Source of the DNA: Actinomycetota bacterium
Lineage (GTDB): Bacteria > Actinomycetota > Actinomycetes > Nanopelagicales > Nanopelagicaceae
Length of the DNA: 5,391 nt
Assembly: GCA_009705075.1 (NCBI GenBank)
Contig: WLCY01000048.1
Location: 1-5,391 of the forward strand
Reading direction: 5' to 3'
This document shows positions 1-5,391 of the stretch, piece by piece; positions within the stretch are counted from its first letter, which is position 1, and every line of letters starts with the position of its first letter. Below the pieces are notes generated by a model that saw only the letters and a program-made list of their open reading frames with translations, had not been told where the DNA came from and searched no databases. A program made the position numbers and the translations under genes.

Positions 1-711
1 ATGGCTGCCAACGTTGCAATTCCAAAGAAAGTATTTGCTCACGGTTGGTTATTGGTCGGTGGCGAGAAGATGAGTAAATCTAAGCTCACTGGAATTGCAC
101 CAAGTGATATCACTGAACATTTCGGAGTAGATGCCTTTAGATATTACTTCTTGCGCGCTATTCCCTTTGGCACAGATGGTTCATTCTCTTGGGAAGATAT
201 GTCAGCTCGTTACACCAGTGAATTAGCAAATGATTTTGGCAATCTCGCTTCACGCTTGATCGCAATGATTGAAAAGTATTGTGATGGCAAGATTCCAGCA
301 GTAGCAAAGGACGATGGTTTGGCTACTCTTCTAGCGACAACTGTGGAAGCAGCCGATAATGCAATGGTCGCGTTAGATTTTCAAGGTGGAATTAACGCGA
401 TTATGGAGTTCTGCAAGCGAGTAAATGGTTATGTAACCGAGAAAGAACCTTGGGCGATAGCAAAAGATGAATCTCGCACCGCAGAGCTAAATGAAGTTTT
501 GTATAACACTGCTGATGCAATTCGTGCGCTTGCCGTACTACTGCACCCAGTAATGCCAGCGACAACACAAATTCTCTGGGAATCAATTGGCGCGCAGGAA
601 ACTCTTGGAGATATCGGTTCTCAGAAGATTTCCGAAGTCGCAACATGGGGAGTTCTGCCGGCTGGCTGCAAAGTTACAAAGGGCGCTGTCTTATTTCCAA
701 GGCTGGAATAG
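1..711 (+). CDS. metG: Methionyl-tRNA synthetase, C-terminal part (5' end outside window)
   Basis: Methionyl-tRNA synthetase charges tRNA-Met in the cytoplasm using ATP and methionine. The 236 visible residues open shortly before the class I signature KMSKS (residues 23-27), which closes the catalytic core. The rest is the helical anticodon-binding domain: ANDFGNLASR at 76-85 is a conserved early helix, and EKEPW (147-151) contains the Pro-Trp pair that, in the E. coli enzyme, lies in the anticodon-reading surface. The protein ends at LFPRLE with no EMAP-like tRNA-binding extension, as in the short actinobacterial form of roughly 520 residues. The ATG at base 1 is an internal methionine, not the start: the Rossmann fold and HIGH-type motif must lie upstream, so over half the protein is missing. 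The TAG stop lies three bases before tatD, so metG heads an apparent metG-tatD-ksgA-ispE operon. Identity is secure. Confidence 0.97.
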   Translation: MAANVAIPKKVFAHGWLLVGGEKMSKSKLTGIAPSDITEHFGVDAFRYYFLRAIPFGTDGSFSWEDMSARYTSELANDFGNLASRLIAMIEKYCDGKIPAVAKDDGLATLLATTVEAADNAMVALDFQGGINAIMEFCKRVNGYVTEKEPWAIAKDESRTAELNEVLYNTADAIRALAVLLHPVMPATTQILWESIGAQETLGDIGSQKISEVATWGVLPAGCKVTKGAVLFPRLE

Positions 712-714
712 CTC

Positions 715-1575
715 GTGGCTGATCCTGATCGTCACAATCGCGATATTGATCGCCCGGCTCCACCACTTCCAGAACCACTAAATGTTAAGTGTGTTGATGC
801 ACATGCTCATATCGAAATTGTTACTAACACCGCCCCTGATTCACCAGAAGTAGGCAGAGTTCTAGAAGAGGCCAGAAGCGTTGGAATCGATCGCATAGTT
901 CAAGTTGGTTATTCAGCAGAACAATCTAAATGGTGTGTAGCAATGGCAGAACACTGGCCCAACGTTTTAGCGGCGGTAGCACTTCATCCAAATGAAGCCC
1001 CGGTTGTCGATGATTTAGAAGCTGACTTAGCAATAATCGAAAGCTTGGCCGAGCACCCAAGAGTGCGTGCGATTGGGGAAACTGGTTTAGATTATTTCCG
1101 AACTGAACCTGAACTTCAGGAGCGACAGAAATATTCTTTCCGCAGACATATCGCCCTTGCTAAGAAAGTAAATAAAGCTCTGGTAATTCACGACCGCGAT
1201 GCACACCGCGATGTTCTAGATGTACTTCTCGAAGAGGGCGCACCAGAAAAAACTATTTTTCACTGCTACTCCGGAGACGCGCAGATGGCCCGTGAATGCA
1301 TTGAGAAGGGATACATCCTCTCCTTTGCCGGCACGCTAACTTTTAAGAACGCACCCGCGCTTCGCGAAGCGGTAAAGCTTGTTCCCTTGGATCAATTATT
1401 AGTAGAGACCGATTCACCATTCTTGGCTCCTATGCCACATCGCGGTTCACTAAATACACCGGCACAAATTCCAACAATTCTTCGCTTTATGGCGCAAGAA
1501 CGTGGCGAAGATGTAGATGAATTAGCAACTGCGATTTCAAATAACTGCGAACGCCTTTTTGGATCTTTCGCCTAA
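715..1575 (+). CDS. tatD: TatD family metal-dependent deoxyribonuclease
   Basis: This is a TatD-type TIM-barrel hydrolase of the amidohydrolase superfamily; studied members are metal-dependent 3'-5' exonucleases on DNA or RNA. All metal ligands expected for the family are visible: HxH at His30/His32 (VDAHAH), Glu122 in GETGLDY, His159 (VIHDRD), His183 (FHCYSG) and Asp233 in VETDSPFL, followed by the APxPxRGxxN-type segment at 238-247. The length of 286 fits the family apart from about 22 Pro/Asp/Arg-rich residues before the HxH motif, an extension that actinobacterial homologues often have. The GTG start is the only plausible one: the in-frame codon two upstream is the metG TAG, and no later in-frame ATG/GTG/TTG precedes HxH. 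Only a weak GGA (705-707) lies in front, so translation is probably coupled to metG. The exact substrate in the cell cannot be read from sequence. Confidence 0.95.
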   Translation: MADPDRHNRDIDRPAPPLPEPLNVKCVDAHAHIEIVTNTAPDSPEVGRVLEEARSVGIDRIVQVGYSAEQSKWCVAMAEHWPNVLAAVALHPNEAPVVDDLEADLAIIESLAEHPRVRAIGETGLDYFRTEPELQERQKYSFRRHIALAKKVNKALVIHDRDAHRDVLDVLLEEGAPEKTIFHCYSGDAQMARECIEKGYILSFAGTLTFKNAPALREAVKLVPLDQLLVETDSPFLAPMPHRGSLNTPAQIPTILRFMAQERGEDVDELATAISNNCERLFGSFA

Positions 1576-2415
1576 ATGAGCAACTTACTTGGCGCTGCTG
1601 AAATTCGTGAGATAGCAGAACGAATTGGCGTTCGCCCAACAAAGAAACTCGGCCAGAACTTTGTTGTCGATGCAAATACCTGTCGCAAGATAGTTAAGAG
1701 TGCCGGCGTAACAGAAAGCGATGTTGCACTTGAAATCGGCCCGGGTCTTGGCTCACTAACTCTTGCGATGCTGGAAAGTGCGCGTGAAGTTATTGCAATT
1801 GAGATTGATGATCGCCTCGCTTTAGAACTTCCGGAAACTGCAAAGCGACATGGCTTTGATGCCTCAAAGTTAACGATTCTCAATGAAGATGCAATGGGTG
1901 TTTCATCTCTTCCATCAGAGCCCACAGTTCTCGTTGCCAATCTGCCTTATAACGTTTCAGTCCCAGTCCTACTTCGATTCTTGGAGCTTTTCCCTTCTTT
2001 GCGGGCTGGCGTTGTTATGGTCCAAAGTGAGGTGGCAGATCGCTTGGTAGCTAAATCAAATAGCAAGGTTTATGGCAGTCCATCAGTGAAGGCAGCATGG
2101 TGGGCGGATTTAACTTCTGCCGGGACTGTAAGTCGCTCAATTTTCTGGCCAGTTCCAAATGTTGACTCGTCACTTGTGCGATTTGTTCGACATGAAAGCC
2201 CAGGGGATGAAGTTTTGCGTAAATCCACTTTTAAGATTATTGATGCGGCATTTGCCCAACGGCGAAAGATGATGCGGGCCGCACTCAGCGACATCTGTGG
2301 CGGTAGCGCGGCAGCAAGCGCCATTATCGAAGCTAGTGGCATTGATCCAACAATTCGGGGCGAAGCGCTAGAACTCAATGATTTCATCAAGATTGCGATT
2401 ACGCTTTCTAAATGA
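1576..2415 (+). CDS. rsmA (ksgA): 16S rRNA (adenine1518-N6/adenine1519-N6)-dimethyltransferase
   Basis: KsgA/RsmA uses S-adenosylmethionine to dimethylate two adjacent adenines in the 3' terminal hairpin of 16S rRNA, a late 30S maturation step; loss classically gives kasugamycin resistance. The 279-residue protein has the expected motif order: KKLGQNF (23-29) at the N-terminus, the SAM-binding glycine motif LEIGPGLGSLT (52-62), acidic Glu76 closing strand 2 (VIAIEID), Asp105 (NEDAM), catalytic NLPYN (122-126), VQSEVADR (149-156), the FWPVPNVDSS block (190-199) and FAQRRKMMR (226-234) in the C-terminal helical domain. Length is typical. The ATG sits directly after the tatD TAA (TAAATG) in the same frame, and no clear Shine-Dalgarno is visible, so translational coupling to tatD is likely. 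Actinobacteria often carry an rpf gene between tatD and ksgA; here there is none. Eukaryotic/mitochondrial Dim1-like paralogues are the only close alternatives and do not fit this context. Confidence 0.97.
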   Translation: MSNLLGAAEIREIAERIGVRPTKKLGQNFVVDANTCRKIVKSAGVTESDVALEIGPGLGSLTLAMLESAREVIAIEIDDRLALELPETAKRHGFDASKLTILNEDAMGVSSLPSEPTVLVANLPYNVSVPVLLRFLELFPSLRAGVVMVQSEVADRLVAKSNSKVYGSPSVKAAWWADLTSAGTVSRSIFWPVPNVDSSLVRFVRHESPGDEVLRKSTFKIIDAAFAQRRKMMRAALSDICGGSAAASAIIEASGIDPTIRGEALELNDFIKIAITLSK

Positions 2416-3332
2416 GCACGCGCGGAGTAATAGTTCGGGTACCGGCAAAGATAAATTTGCAGTTAGCGGTCGGTCCATTAGGAAGCGATGGCTTCCACGA
2501 AGTAACAACTGTCTTTCAGGCGATCTCCCTCTTTGATGATGTAAGTATTAAATTTGCAGAAGCAGGTTCAGGAATCGGCTTAACACTCTCTGGTGCAACA
2601 TCCGCTGGCGTTCCCGCTGATGATGAGAATCTTGCGGTTCGGGCCGCAAAGCTGATGGCCGAGAAATTTGATCTCACATCAGATTTAGCAATTCATTTAA
2701 AGAAAGAGATTCCAGTCGCTGGTGGAATGGCAGGTGGTAGCGCTGATGCCGCAGGAGTAATTGTTGCAATGGATGCGCTCTTTGAACTTGGGCTCTCTCG
2801 CGATGAGATGGAATTAATCGCTGCGCAATTAGGGAGCGATGTGCCATTTGGAATCTCTGGCGGAATAGCAATCGGTCGCGGTCGCGGAGATCAATTAACG
2901 CCAGCGCTAAGTCGTGGTAATTATTTCTGGGTACTTGCACTTGCCGGACAAGGACTTTCAACACCTGCGGTTTATCAAGAGTGTGATCGATTACGTGAAG
3001 GTCTAGATGTTTCAAGCCCGCAAGTAAGTGATTCAATGATGCAAGCACTTCGTGCTGGTGATGCAACTGCTTTAGGTCAAGCGCTTTCAAATGATTTACA
3101 AGCAGCCGCATGTTCACTTCGTCCAGCGCTTCGTCTTGTTTTGGATGTTGGCAGAGATTACGGAGCACTTGGTGGAATCGTTTCTGGATCAGGGCCAACT
3201 GTTGCATTCCTCGTCGAAGATGAAGAAAAGTCCATGGATTTAACTGTGGCGCTAAGTTCTAGCGGGGTTGTTGCGGGTGTGGTGCGGGCTAGTGGTCCGG
3301 TGCATGGGGCGCGTGTAATTCAGAGCATCTAG
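2412..3332 (+). CDS. ispE: 4-diphosphocytidyl-2-C-methyl-D-erythritol kinase
   Basis: IspE phosphorylates the 2-hydroxyl of CDP-methylerythritol with ATP, the fourth step of the MEP (non-mevalonate) route to IPP and DMAPP. It is a GHMP-family kinase. Visible features are PAKINL (11-16) with the conserved Lys13, the DGFHEVTTVF substrate segment (26-35), the GHMP glycine-rich phosphate loop starting at Pro101 and running through GGMAGGSADAA (104-114), catalytic Asp143 in LGSDVPF (140-146), NDL (227-229), and the C-terminal GHMP motif SGSGPT (258-263). At 306 residues it matches actinobacterial IspE. Its ATG overlaps the ksgA TGA by four bases (ATGA, 2412-2415), so translation is probably coupled; no good Shine-Dalgarno is seen. 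It is the last protein gene of the first cluster. It shows that the host makes isoprenoids by the MEP pathway. Homoserine kinase and mevalonate kinases share the fold but lack the DG(Y/F)HE and LGSDVPF combination. Confidence 0.97.
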   Translation: MSTRGVIVRVPAKINLQLAVGPLGSDGFHEVTTVFQAISLFDDVSIKFAEAGSGIGLTLSGATSAGVPADDENLAVRAAKLMAEKFDLTSDLAIHLKKEIPVAGGMAGGSADAAGVIVAMDALFELGLSRDEMELIAAQLGSDVPFGISGGIAIGRGRGDQLTPALSRGNYFWVLALAGQGLSTPAVYQECDRLREGLDVSSPQVSDSMMQALRAGDATALGQALSNDLQAAACSLRPALRLVLDVGRDYGALGGIVSGSGPTVAFLVEDEEKSMDLTVALSSSGVVAGVVRASGPVHGARVIQSI

Positions 3333-3340
3333 AGTTTGGT

Positions 3341-3432
3341 GGTATCGATAGTTATAGGGGAGAATTCAGGTTCCGCCATTGTGTAGTGGCTAGCACATGG
3401 GCCTTTGAAGCCCAGGGTCCAGGATCGATACC
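3341..3432. repeat. 9-base inverted repeat linking tRNA leader and T-arm
   Basis: GGTATCGAT at 3341-3349, in the gap after ispE, is the exact reverse complement of ATCGATACC at 3424-3432, which forms the T-loop and the first two bases of the 3' T-stem strand of the tRNA-Gln gene. Pairing does not extend in either direction. The left copy lies within an 8-base palindrome, TATCGATA (3343-3350). In a transcript reading through from ispE the two arms could pair and compete with tRNA folding. The match is seen directly; any function is inference, and chance is quite possible at this length. Confidence 0.35.
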
Positions 3433-3446
3433 TGGTGGCGGAGCCA
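3372..3446 (+). tRNA. tRNA-Gln (anticodon UUG), CCA encoded
   Basis: A complete 75-base cloverleaf can be drawn by hand. The acceptor stem is 3372-3378 with 3436-3442 (seven Watson-Crick pairs). The D-stem is 3381-3384 with 3393-3396 (last pair T-G) and the D-loop is AGTGGCTA. The anticodon stem is 3398-3402 with 3410-3414 (five pairs), and loop CTTTGAA gives anticodon TTG, reading CAA. The variable loop is GGGT, and the T-stem is 3419-3423 with 3431-3435 (five pairs). Discriminator G73 (3443) is followed by encoded CCA at 3444-3446. The U1-A72 pair and G73 agree with bacterial tRNA-Gln. The T-loop is ATCGATA, so position 54 is A rather than T, and position 60 is also A; position 48 is T opposite G15. 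These are unusual, but every stem is intact, so a working gene is likely. A tRNA-Gln between ispE and glmU is a familiar actinobacterial arrangement. Most actinobacteria charge it through Glu-tRNA-Gln and GatCAB, which cannot be checked here. Confidence 0.95.
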
Positions 3447-3471
3447 CCAATTCATATCTGACGTAACGGAT

Positions 3472-3476
3472 GGGAG
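3472..3476 (+). promoter_or_regulatory. Ribosome binding site of glmU, supporting a TTG start
   Basis: GGGAG lies six bases before TTG at 3483-3485, a good Shine-Dalgarno spacing. The frame is closed upstream by TGA at 3459-3461, and no in-frame ATG or GTG lies between. The first in-frame ATG (3546) falls after the essential LAAGEGTR motif and so cannot be the start. The site therefore decides for TTG. Confidence 0.8.
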
Positions 3477-3482
3477 TGGAAC

Positions 3483-4925
3483 TTGGGCACAGCGTTCGAA
3501 AAGCTAGATGTAGCAATCGTGCTGGCAGCCGGCGAGGGAACTCGCATGAAGTCACAAACTCCTAAAGTTCTTCATTTCATTTCAGGTAAGACAATTATTG
3601 ATCACGTCTTAACTCAGGTAGCTAAATTAGATCCAGGGCAATTACGCGTTGTTGTTGGGGCCGGCCGTGAAGCCGTTGAAGCCCACGTGAAGCAAATCGT
3701 TCCAAGCGCAATAACTGTTTTTCAAGCAGAGCGAAATGGAACAGGTCACGCAGTTCAACTTGCGCTCGCAGATTTGAAAGTAGCAGGAACCGTATTAATT
3801 TGTGCTGGCGATACCCCACTTCTTCGAAGTGAAACTCTTACCGAATTTATTGGTGCCCATAACAAAGCCGGAAATACCGTCTCGGTCTTAACTGCCGAAT
3901 TTCCCGACCCAACTGGGTATGGCCGAATTTTGCGGGACGAAGCTGGGCAGATTGTTGCAATCGTTGAAGAGCGCGATGCATCAGATGAAATCAAACTGAT
4001 TGATGAAATAAACACCGGGGTATATCTCTTTGATATCGAAGCGCTTCGTGCAAGTGTTTCAAAGTTAAAGAGCAATAATTCACAGGGCGAACTTTATTTA
4101 ACGGATGTAATTGCTGAGATTAAGTCATCTGGCGGCAAAGCTGCTGCAATCCTTTCAAATGATTACAGCGAAACTTTAGGAATTAATGATCGTTCACAAC
4201 TCGCAGAATGCGCGGCGATTATGCGTGACCGAATCAATTACGAACATATGTTAAATGGCGTTGAGATTATCGACCCAACCACAACTTGGATTGACTCAAC
4301 AGTGAAAATCGCAGCTGATGCAACAATTTTTCCAGAGAGCTGGCTTGCCGGAACAACAACAATCGGCGCCAACTCAATAATTGGGCCACGGACAACTTTG
4401 ATGAATGTAAGCGTTGCTAACGGCGCAAGTGTTATCGAATCTAATTGCGTTGATTGTGAAGTTGGTACTGGTGCCAACGTAGGTCCATATTCTTACCTTC
4501 GCGCCGGAACCAAGTTAGCGGCTGGGGCTAAGGCTGGCGCATATGTTGAGATTAAGAATTCGACAATCGGCGAAGGTTCAAAAGTTCCACATCTGTCATA
4601 CGTTGGGGATGCTGAAATTGGCTCTGGAACAAATATTGGGGCGGCCACGGTATTTGTGAATTACGATGGCGTTGAAAAACATAAGACGAAAATTGGCGAT
4701 GAAGTTCGAATCGGAAGCGACACCATGTTGGTTGCCCCAGTTTCAATCGGGGATGGCGCTTACACTGCAGCAGGGTCGGTAATTACTGACGATGTTCCAG
4801 CAGGGGCGATGGGTGTTGCAAGATCGAAGCAACGTAATATTCTTGGCTGGGTACTTCGAAAGAGATCCGCAACCAAGTCTGCGCAGGCAGCAAAAGCTGC
4901 CGGTGCTAAAGAATCCTCGGAATAA
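3483..4925 (+). CDS. glmU: Bifunctional N-acetylglucosamine-1-phosphate uridyltransferase / glucosamine-1-phosphate acetyltransferase
   Basis: GlmU acetylates glucosamine-1-phosphate with acetyl-CoA and then couples the product to UTP, giving UDP-GlcNAc for peptidoglycan. The N-terminal pyrophosphorylase domain shows LAAGEGTRMKS (14-24) with PKVLH (27-31), QAERNGTGHA (81-90), metal-binding Asp110 in GDTPLL, GYGRI (145-149), INTGVY (176-181) and NNSQGELYLTD (198-208). From about residue 260 the hexapeptide left-handed beta-helix begins, with GPYSYLRAGTKL (334-345), catalytic His370 in HLSYVGDAEIG, NYDG (393-396) and Lys399. VFVNYDG rather than the proteobacterial form is typical of actinobacteria. 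After Arg447 comes a lysine/alanine-rich tail (about 459-480) of low complexity. At 480 residues it lies between E. coli (456) and mycobacterial (495) GlmU. The start is TTG. The gene begins 36 bases after the tRNA, with no terminator visible between them, and prs follows 12 bases downstream, a pairing common across bacteria. Confidence 0.97.
   Translation: MGTAFEKLDVAIVLAAGEGTRMKSQTPKVLHFISGKTIIDHVLTQVAKLDPGQLRVVVGAGREAVEAHVKQIVPSAITVFQAERNGTGHAVQLALADLKVAGTVLICAGDTPLLRSETLTEFIGAHNKAGNTVSVLTAEFPDPTGYGRILRDEAGQIVAIVEERDASDEIKLIDEINTGVYLFDIEALRASVSKLKSNNSQGELYLTDVIAEIKSSGGKAAAILSNDYSETLGINDRSQLAECAAIMRDRINYEHMLNGVEIIDPTTTWIDSTVKIAADATIFPESWLAGTTTIGANSIIGPRTTLMNVSVANGASVIESNCVDCEVGTGANVGPYSYLRAGTKLAAGAKAGAYVEIKNSTIGEGSKVPHLSYVGDAEIGSGTNIGAATVFVNYDGVEKHKTKIGDEVRIGSDTMLVAPVSIGDGAYTAAGSVITDDVPAGAMGVARSKQRNILGWVLRKRSATKSAQAAKAAGAKESSE
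4881..4906 (+). promoter_or_regulatory. Strong RNA hairpin in the glmU 3' end, before prs
   Basis: GGCAGC (4886-4891) and GCTGCC (4896-4901) form a perfect six-pair stem closed by an AAAA loop. Beyond one A-G mismatch (4885/4902) the stem continues with GCGC (4881-4884) against GTGC (4903-4906), one pair being G-U. It lies within the last codons of glmU and ends 31 bases before the prs ATG. No U-run follows, so it is not a classical intrinsic terminator. It could attenuate, pause or stabilise the transcript between glmU and prs. A simpler reading is that neighbouring alanine codons (GCA, GCT, GCC) make such symmetry by chance. The structure is seen; the role is inference. Confidence 0.4.
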
Positions 4926-4930
4926 GGGAG
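4924..4930 (+). promoter_or_regulatory. Ribosome binding site of prs
   Basis: AAGGGAG overlaps the end of the glmU TAA and lies seven bases before the prs ATG. It is the strongest Shine-Dalgarno in the window. It fits a gene that can be initiated independently rather than only by coupling to glmU. Confidence 0.75.
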
Positions 4931-4937
4931 CTAAGAG

Positions 4938-5391
4938 ATGAGCGAACTTCGCCTCACTTCGGAGAAACGACTACGTATCTTTACTGGTCGCGGATATCCA
5001 GAGTTGGCAGAAGGAGTCGCCGCCGAGCTTGGTATTCCAATCACACCAACATCCGCATATGACTTTGCGAATGGTGAAATATTTGTTCGCTTCGAAGAGA
5101 GTGTTCGCGGAAGCGATGCCTTCGTAATTCAATCGCACAGCGCTCCAGTTAATAAACAGATCATGGAGCAATTGATTATGGTTGATGCCCTCAAGCGCGC
5201 ATCAGCAAAGCGAATTACCGTCGTTGCACCTTTCTATGGTTATGCGCGCCAAGATAAGAAGCACCGCGGTCGCGAGCCAATCTCTGCACGACTTATGGCA
5301 GACCTCTTCAAGACTGCTGGCGCTGATCGACTAATGGTTGTTGATTTACACACCTCACAAATTCAAGGATTCTTTGATGGTCCAGTGGATC
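4938..5391 (+). CDS. prs: Ribose-phosphate pyrophosphokinase (PRPP synthetase), N-terminal part
   Basis: Prs transfers pyrophosphate from ATP to ribose-5-phosphate, making PRPP for purine, pyrimidine, NAD, histidine and tryptophan synthesis. The reading frame stays open to the right edge, giving 151 residues, about half of the usual 310-330. Visible features are FANGEIFVRFEESVRG (43-58), the ATP-site motif YGYARQDKKHRGREP (100-114), and the PRPP-synthetase signature DLHTSQIQGFF followed by DGPVD (136-151), in which His138 is the metal/ATP-contacting histidine of the family. The flexible catalytic loop and the ribose-5-phosphate loop lie beyond the window. The ATG is chosen for its Shine-Dalgarno and because the next upstream in-frame codons include TAA (4932-4934). 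It sits 12 bases after glmU and in the same frame, but two in-frame TAA codons separate them. Identity is secure; nothing suggests an inactive PRPP-synthetase-associated protein within the part seen. Confidence 0.97.
   Translation, partial: MSELRLTSEKRLRIFTGRGYPELAEGVAAELGIPITPTSAYDFANGEIFVRFEESVRGSDAFVIQSHSAPVNKQIMEQLIMVDALKRASAKRITVVAPFYGYARQDKKHRGREPISARLMADLFKTAGADRLMVVDLHTSQIQGFFDGPVD

Noticed and set aside
1..3. ATG at the first base as the start of metG
   Set aside because: The conserved text continues directly into KMSKS, which in MetRS is around residue 300; the ATG is an internal methionine and the gene begins outside the window.
587..781. 64-codon + strand frame crossing the metG-tatD junction
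   Set aside because: It is out of frame with both genes, has no domain or ribosome binding site, and both neighbours are well supported over the same bases.
1572..1940. 122-codon open frame on the - strand inside ksgA
   Set aside because: It is antisense to the SAM-binding region of ksgA, Ser/Ala/Arg rich with no recognisable domain; a shadow of the real gene.
2674..3207. 177-codon open frame on the - strand inside ispE
   Set aside because: It lies wholly within ispE, is dominated by Leu/His/Gln/Arg as expected from reading GHMP-kinase codons backwards, shows no motif, and the + strand gene has all its catalytic motifs.
3333..3371. Promoter for the tRNA-Gln gene
   Set aside because: GATAGT at 3347-3352 could serve as a -10 box, placing a start about 13 bases before the tRNA, but no -35-like sequence lies at the right spacing (3323-3330), so I do not annotate it.
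3447..3482. Terminator between tRNA-Gln and glmU
   Set aside because: No inverted repeat and no T-run is present in these 36 bases.
4881..4906. Hairpin in the glmU 3' end as an intrinsic terminator
   Set aside because: The stem is strong but is followed by mixed sequence rather than a U-tract, and it lies inside coding sequence; kept only as a possible regulatory structure.
4971..5171. 66-codon - strand frame inside prs
   Set aside because: It is antisense to the conserved N-terminal part of prs, with no motif of its own.

Overview
The window reads as a housekeeping segment of an actinobacterial chromosome. It holds the 3' part of metG, then tatD, ksgA/rsmA, ispE, a tRNA-Gln(UUG) gene, glmU and the 5' part of prs, all on the + strand. 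This gene order is a known actinobacterial arrangement. Protein details agree: the IspE N-terminus is of the VRVP-K-NL type, GlmU carries a VFVNYDG motif, and the Prs block around KKHRGREPISARL is the high-GC Gram-positive version. Base composition, however, looks only moderate (mid-40s % GC by eye), with many A/T-ending codons and almost no spacer DNA. Moderate GC, tight packing and the absence of the rpf gene that often sits between tatD and ksgA suggest a streamlined aquatic actinobacterium, such as the freshwater acI lineage (Nanopelagicales). That placement is an inference; no rRNA marker is present.

Layout: positions 1-711 are the C-terminal part of methionyl-tRNA synthetase. tatD starts three bases after the metG stop, ksgA starts directly after the tatD stop, and ispE overlaps ksgA by an ATGA. 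These four genes almost certainly form one operon with translational coupling. A 39-base gap leads to a complete, CCA-encoding tRNA-Gln gene (3372-3446). A further 36 bases lead to glmU, which uses a TTG start behind a good Shine-Dalgarno sequence. prs follows after 12 bases, with its own Shine-Dalgarno sequence, and runs off the right edge. No stretch longer than 39 bases lacks a gene.

The genes serve translation (MetRS, KsgA rRNA dimethylation, tRNA-Gln), DNA/RNA end processing (TatD), isoprenoid precursors by the MEP pathway (IspE), cell-wall UDP-GlcNAc (GlmU) and PRPP supply for nucleotides, His and Trp (Prs). They share growth-related roles rather than one pathway.

I see no mobile element, CRISPR array, defence module or candidate new system. 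The observations worth a second look are at RNA level: an atypical T-loop (A54/A60) and position 48 in the tRNA-Gln, a 9-base leader sequence complementary to that T-arm, and a strong hairpin in the last codons of glmU just before prs. The same-frame joining of metG, tatD and ksgA by single stop codons is also noted.
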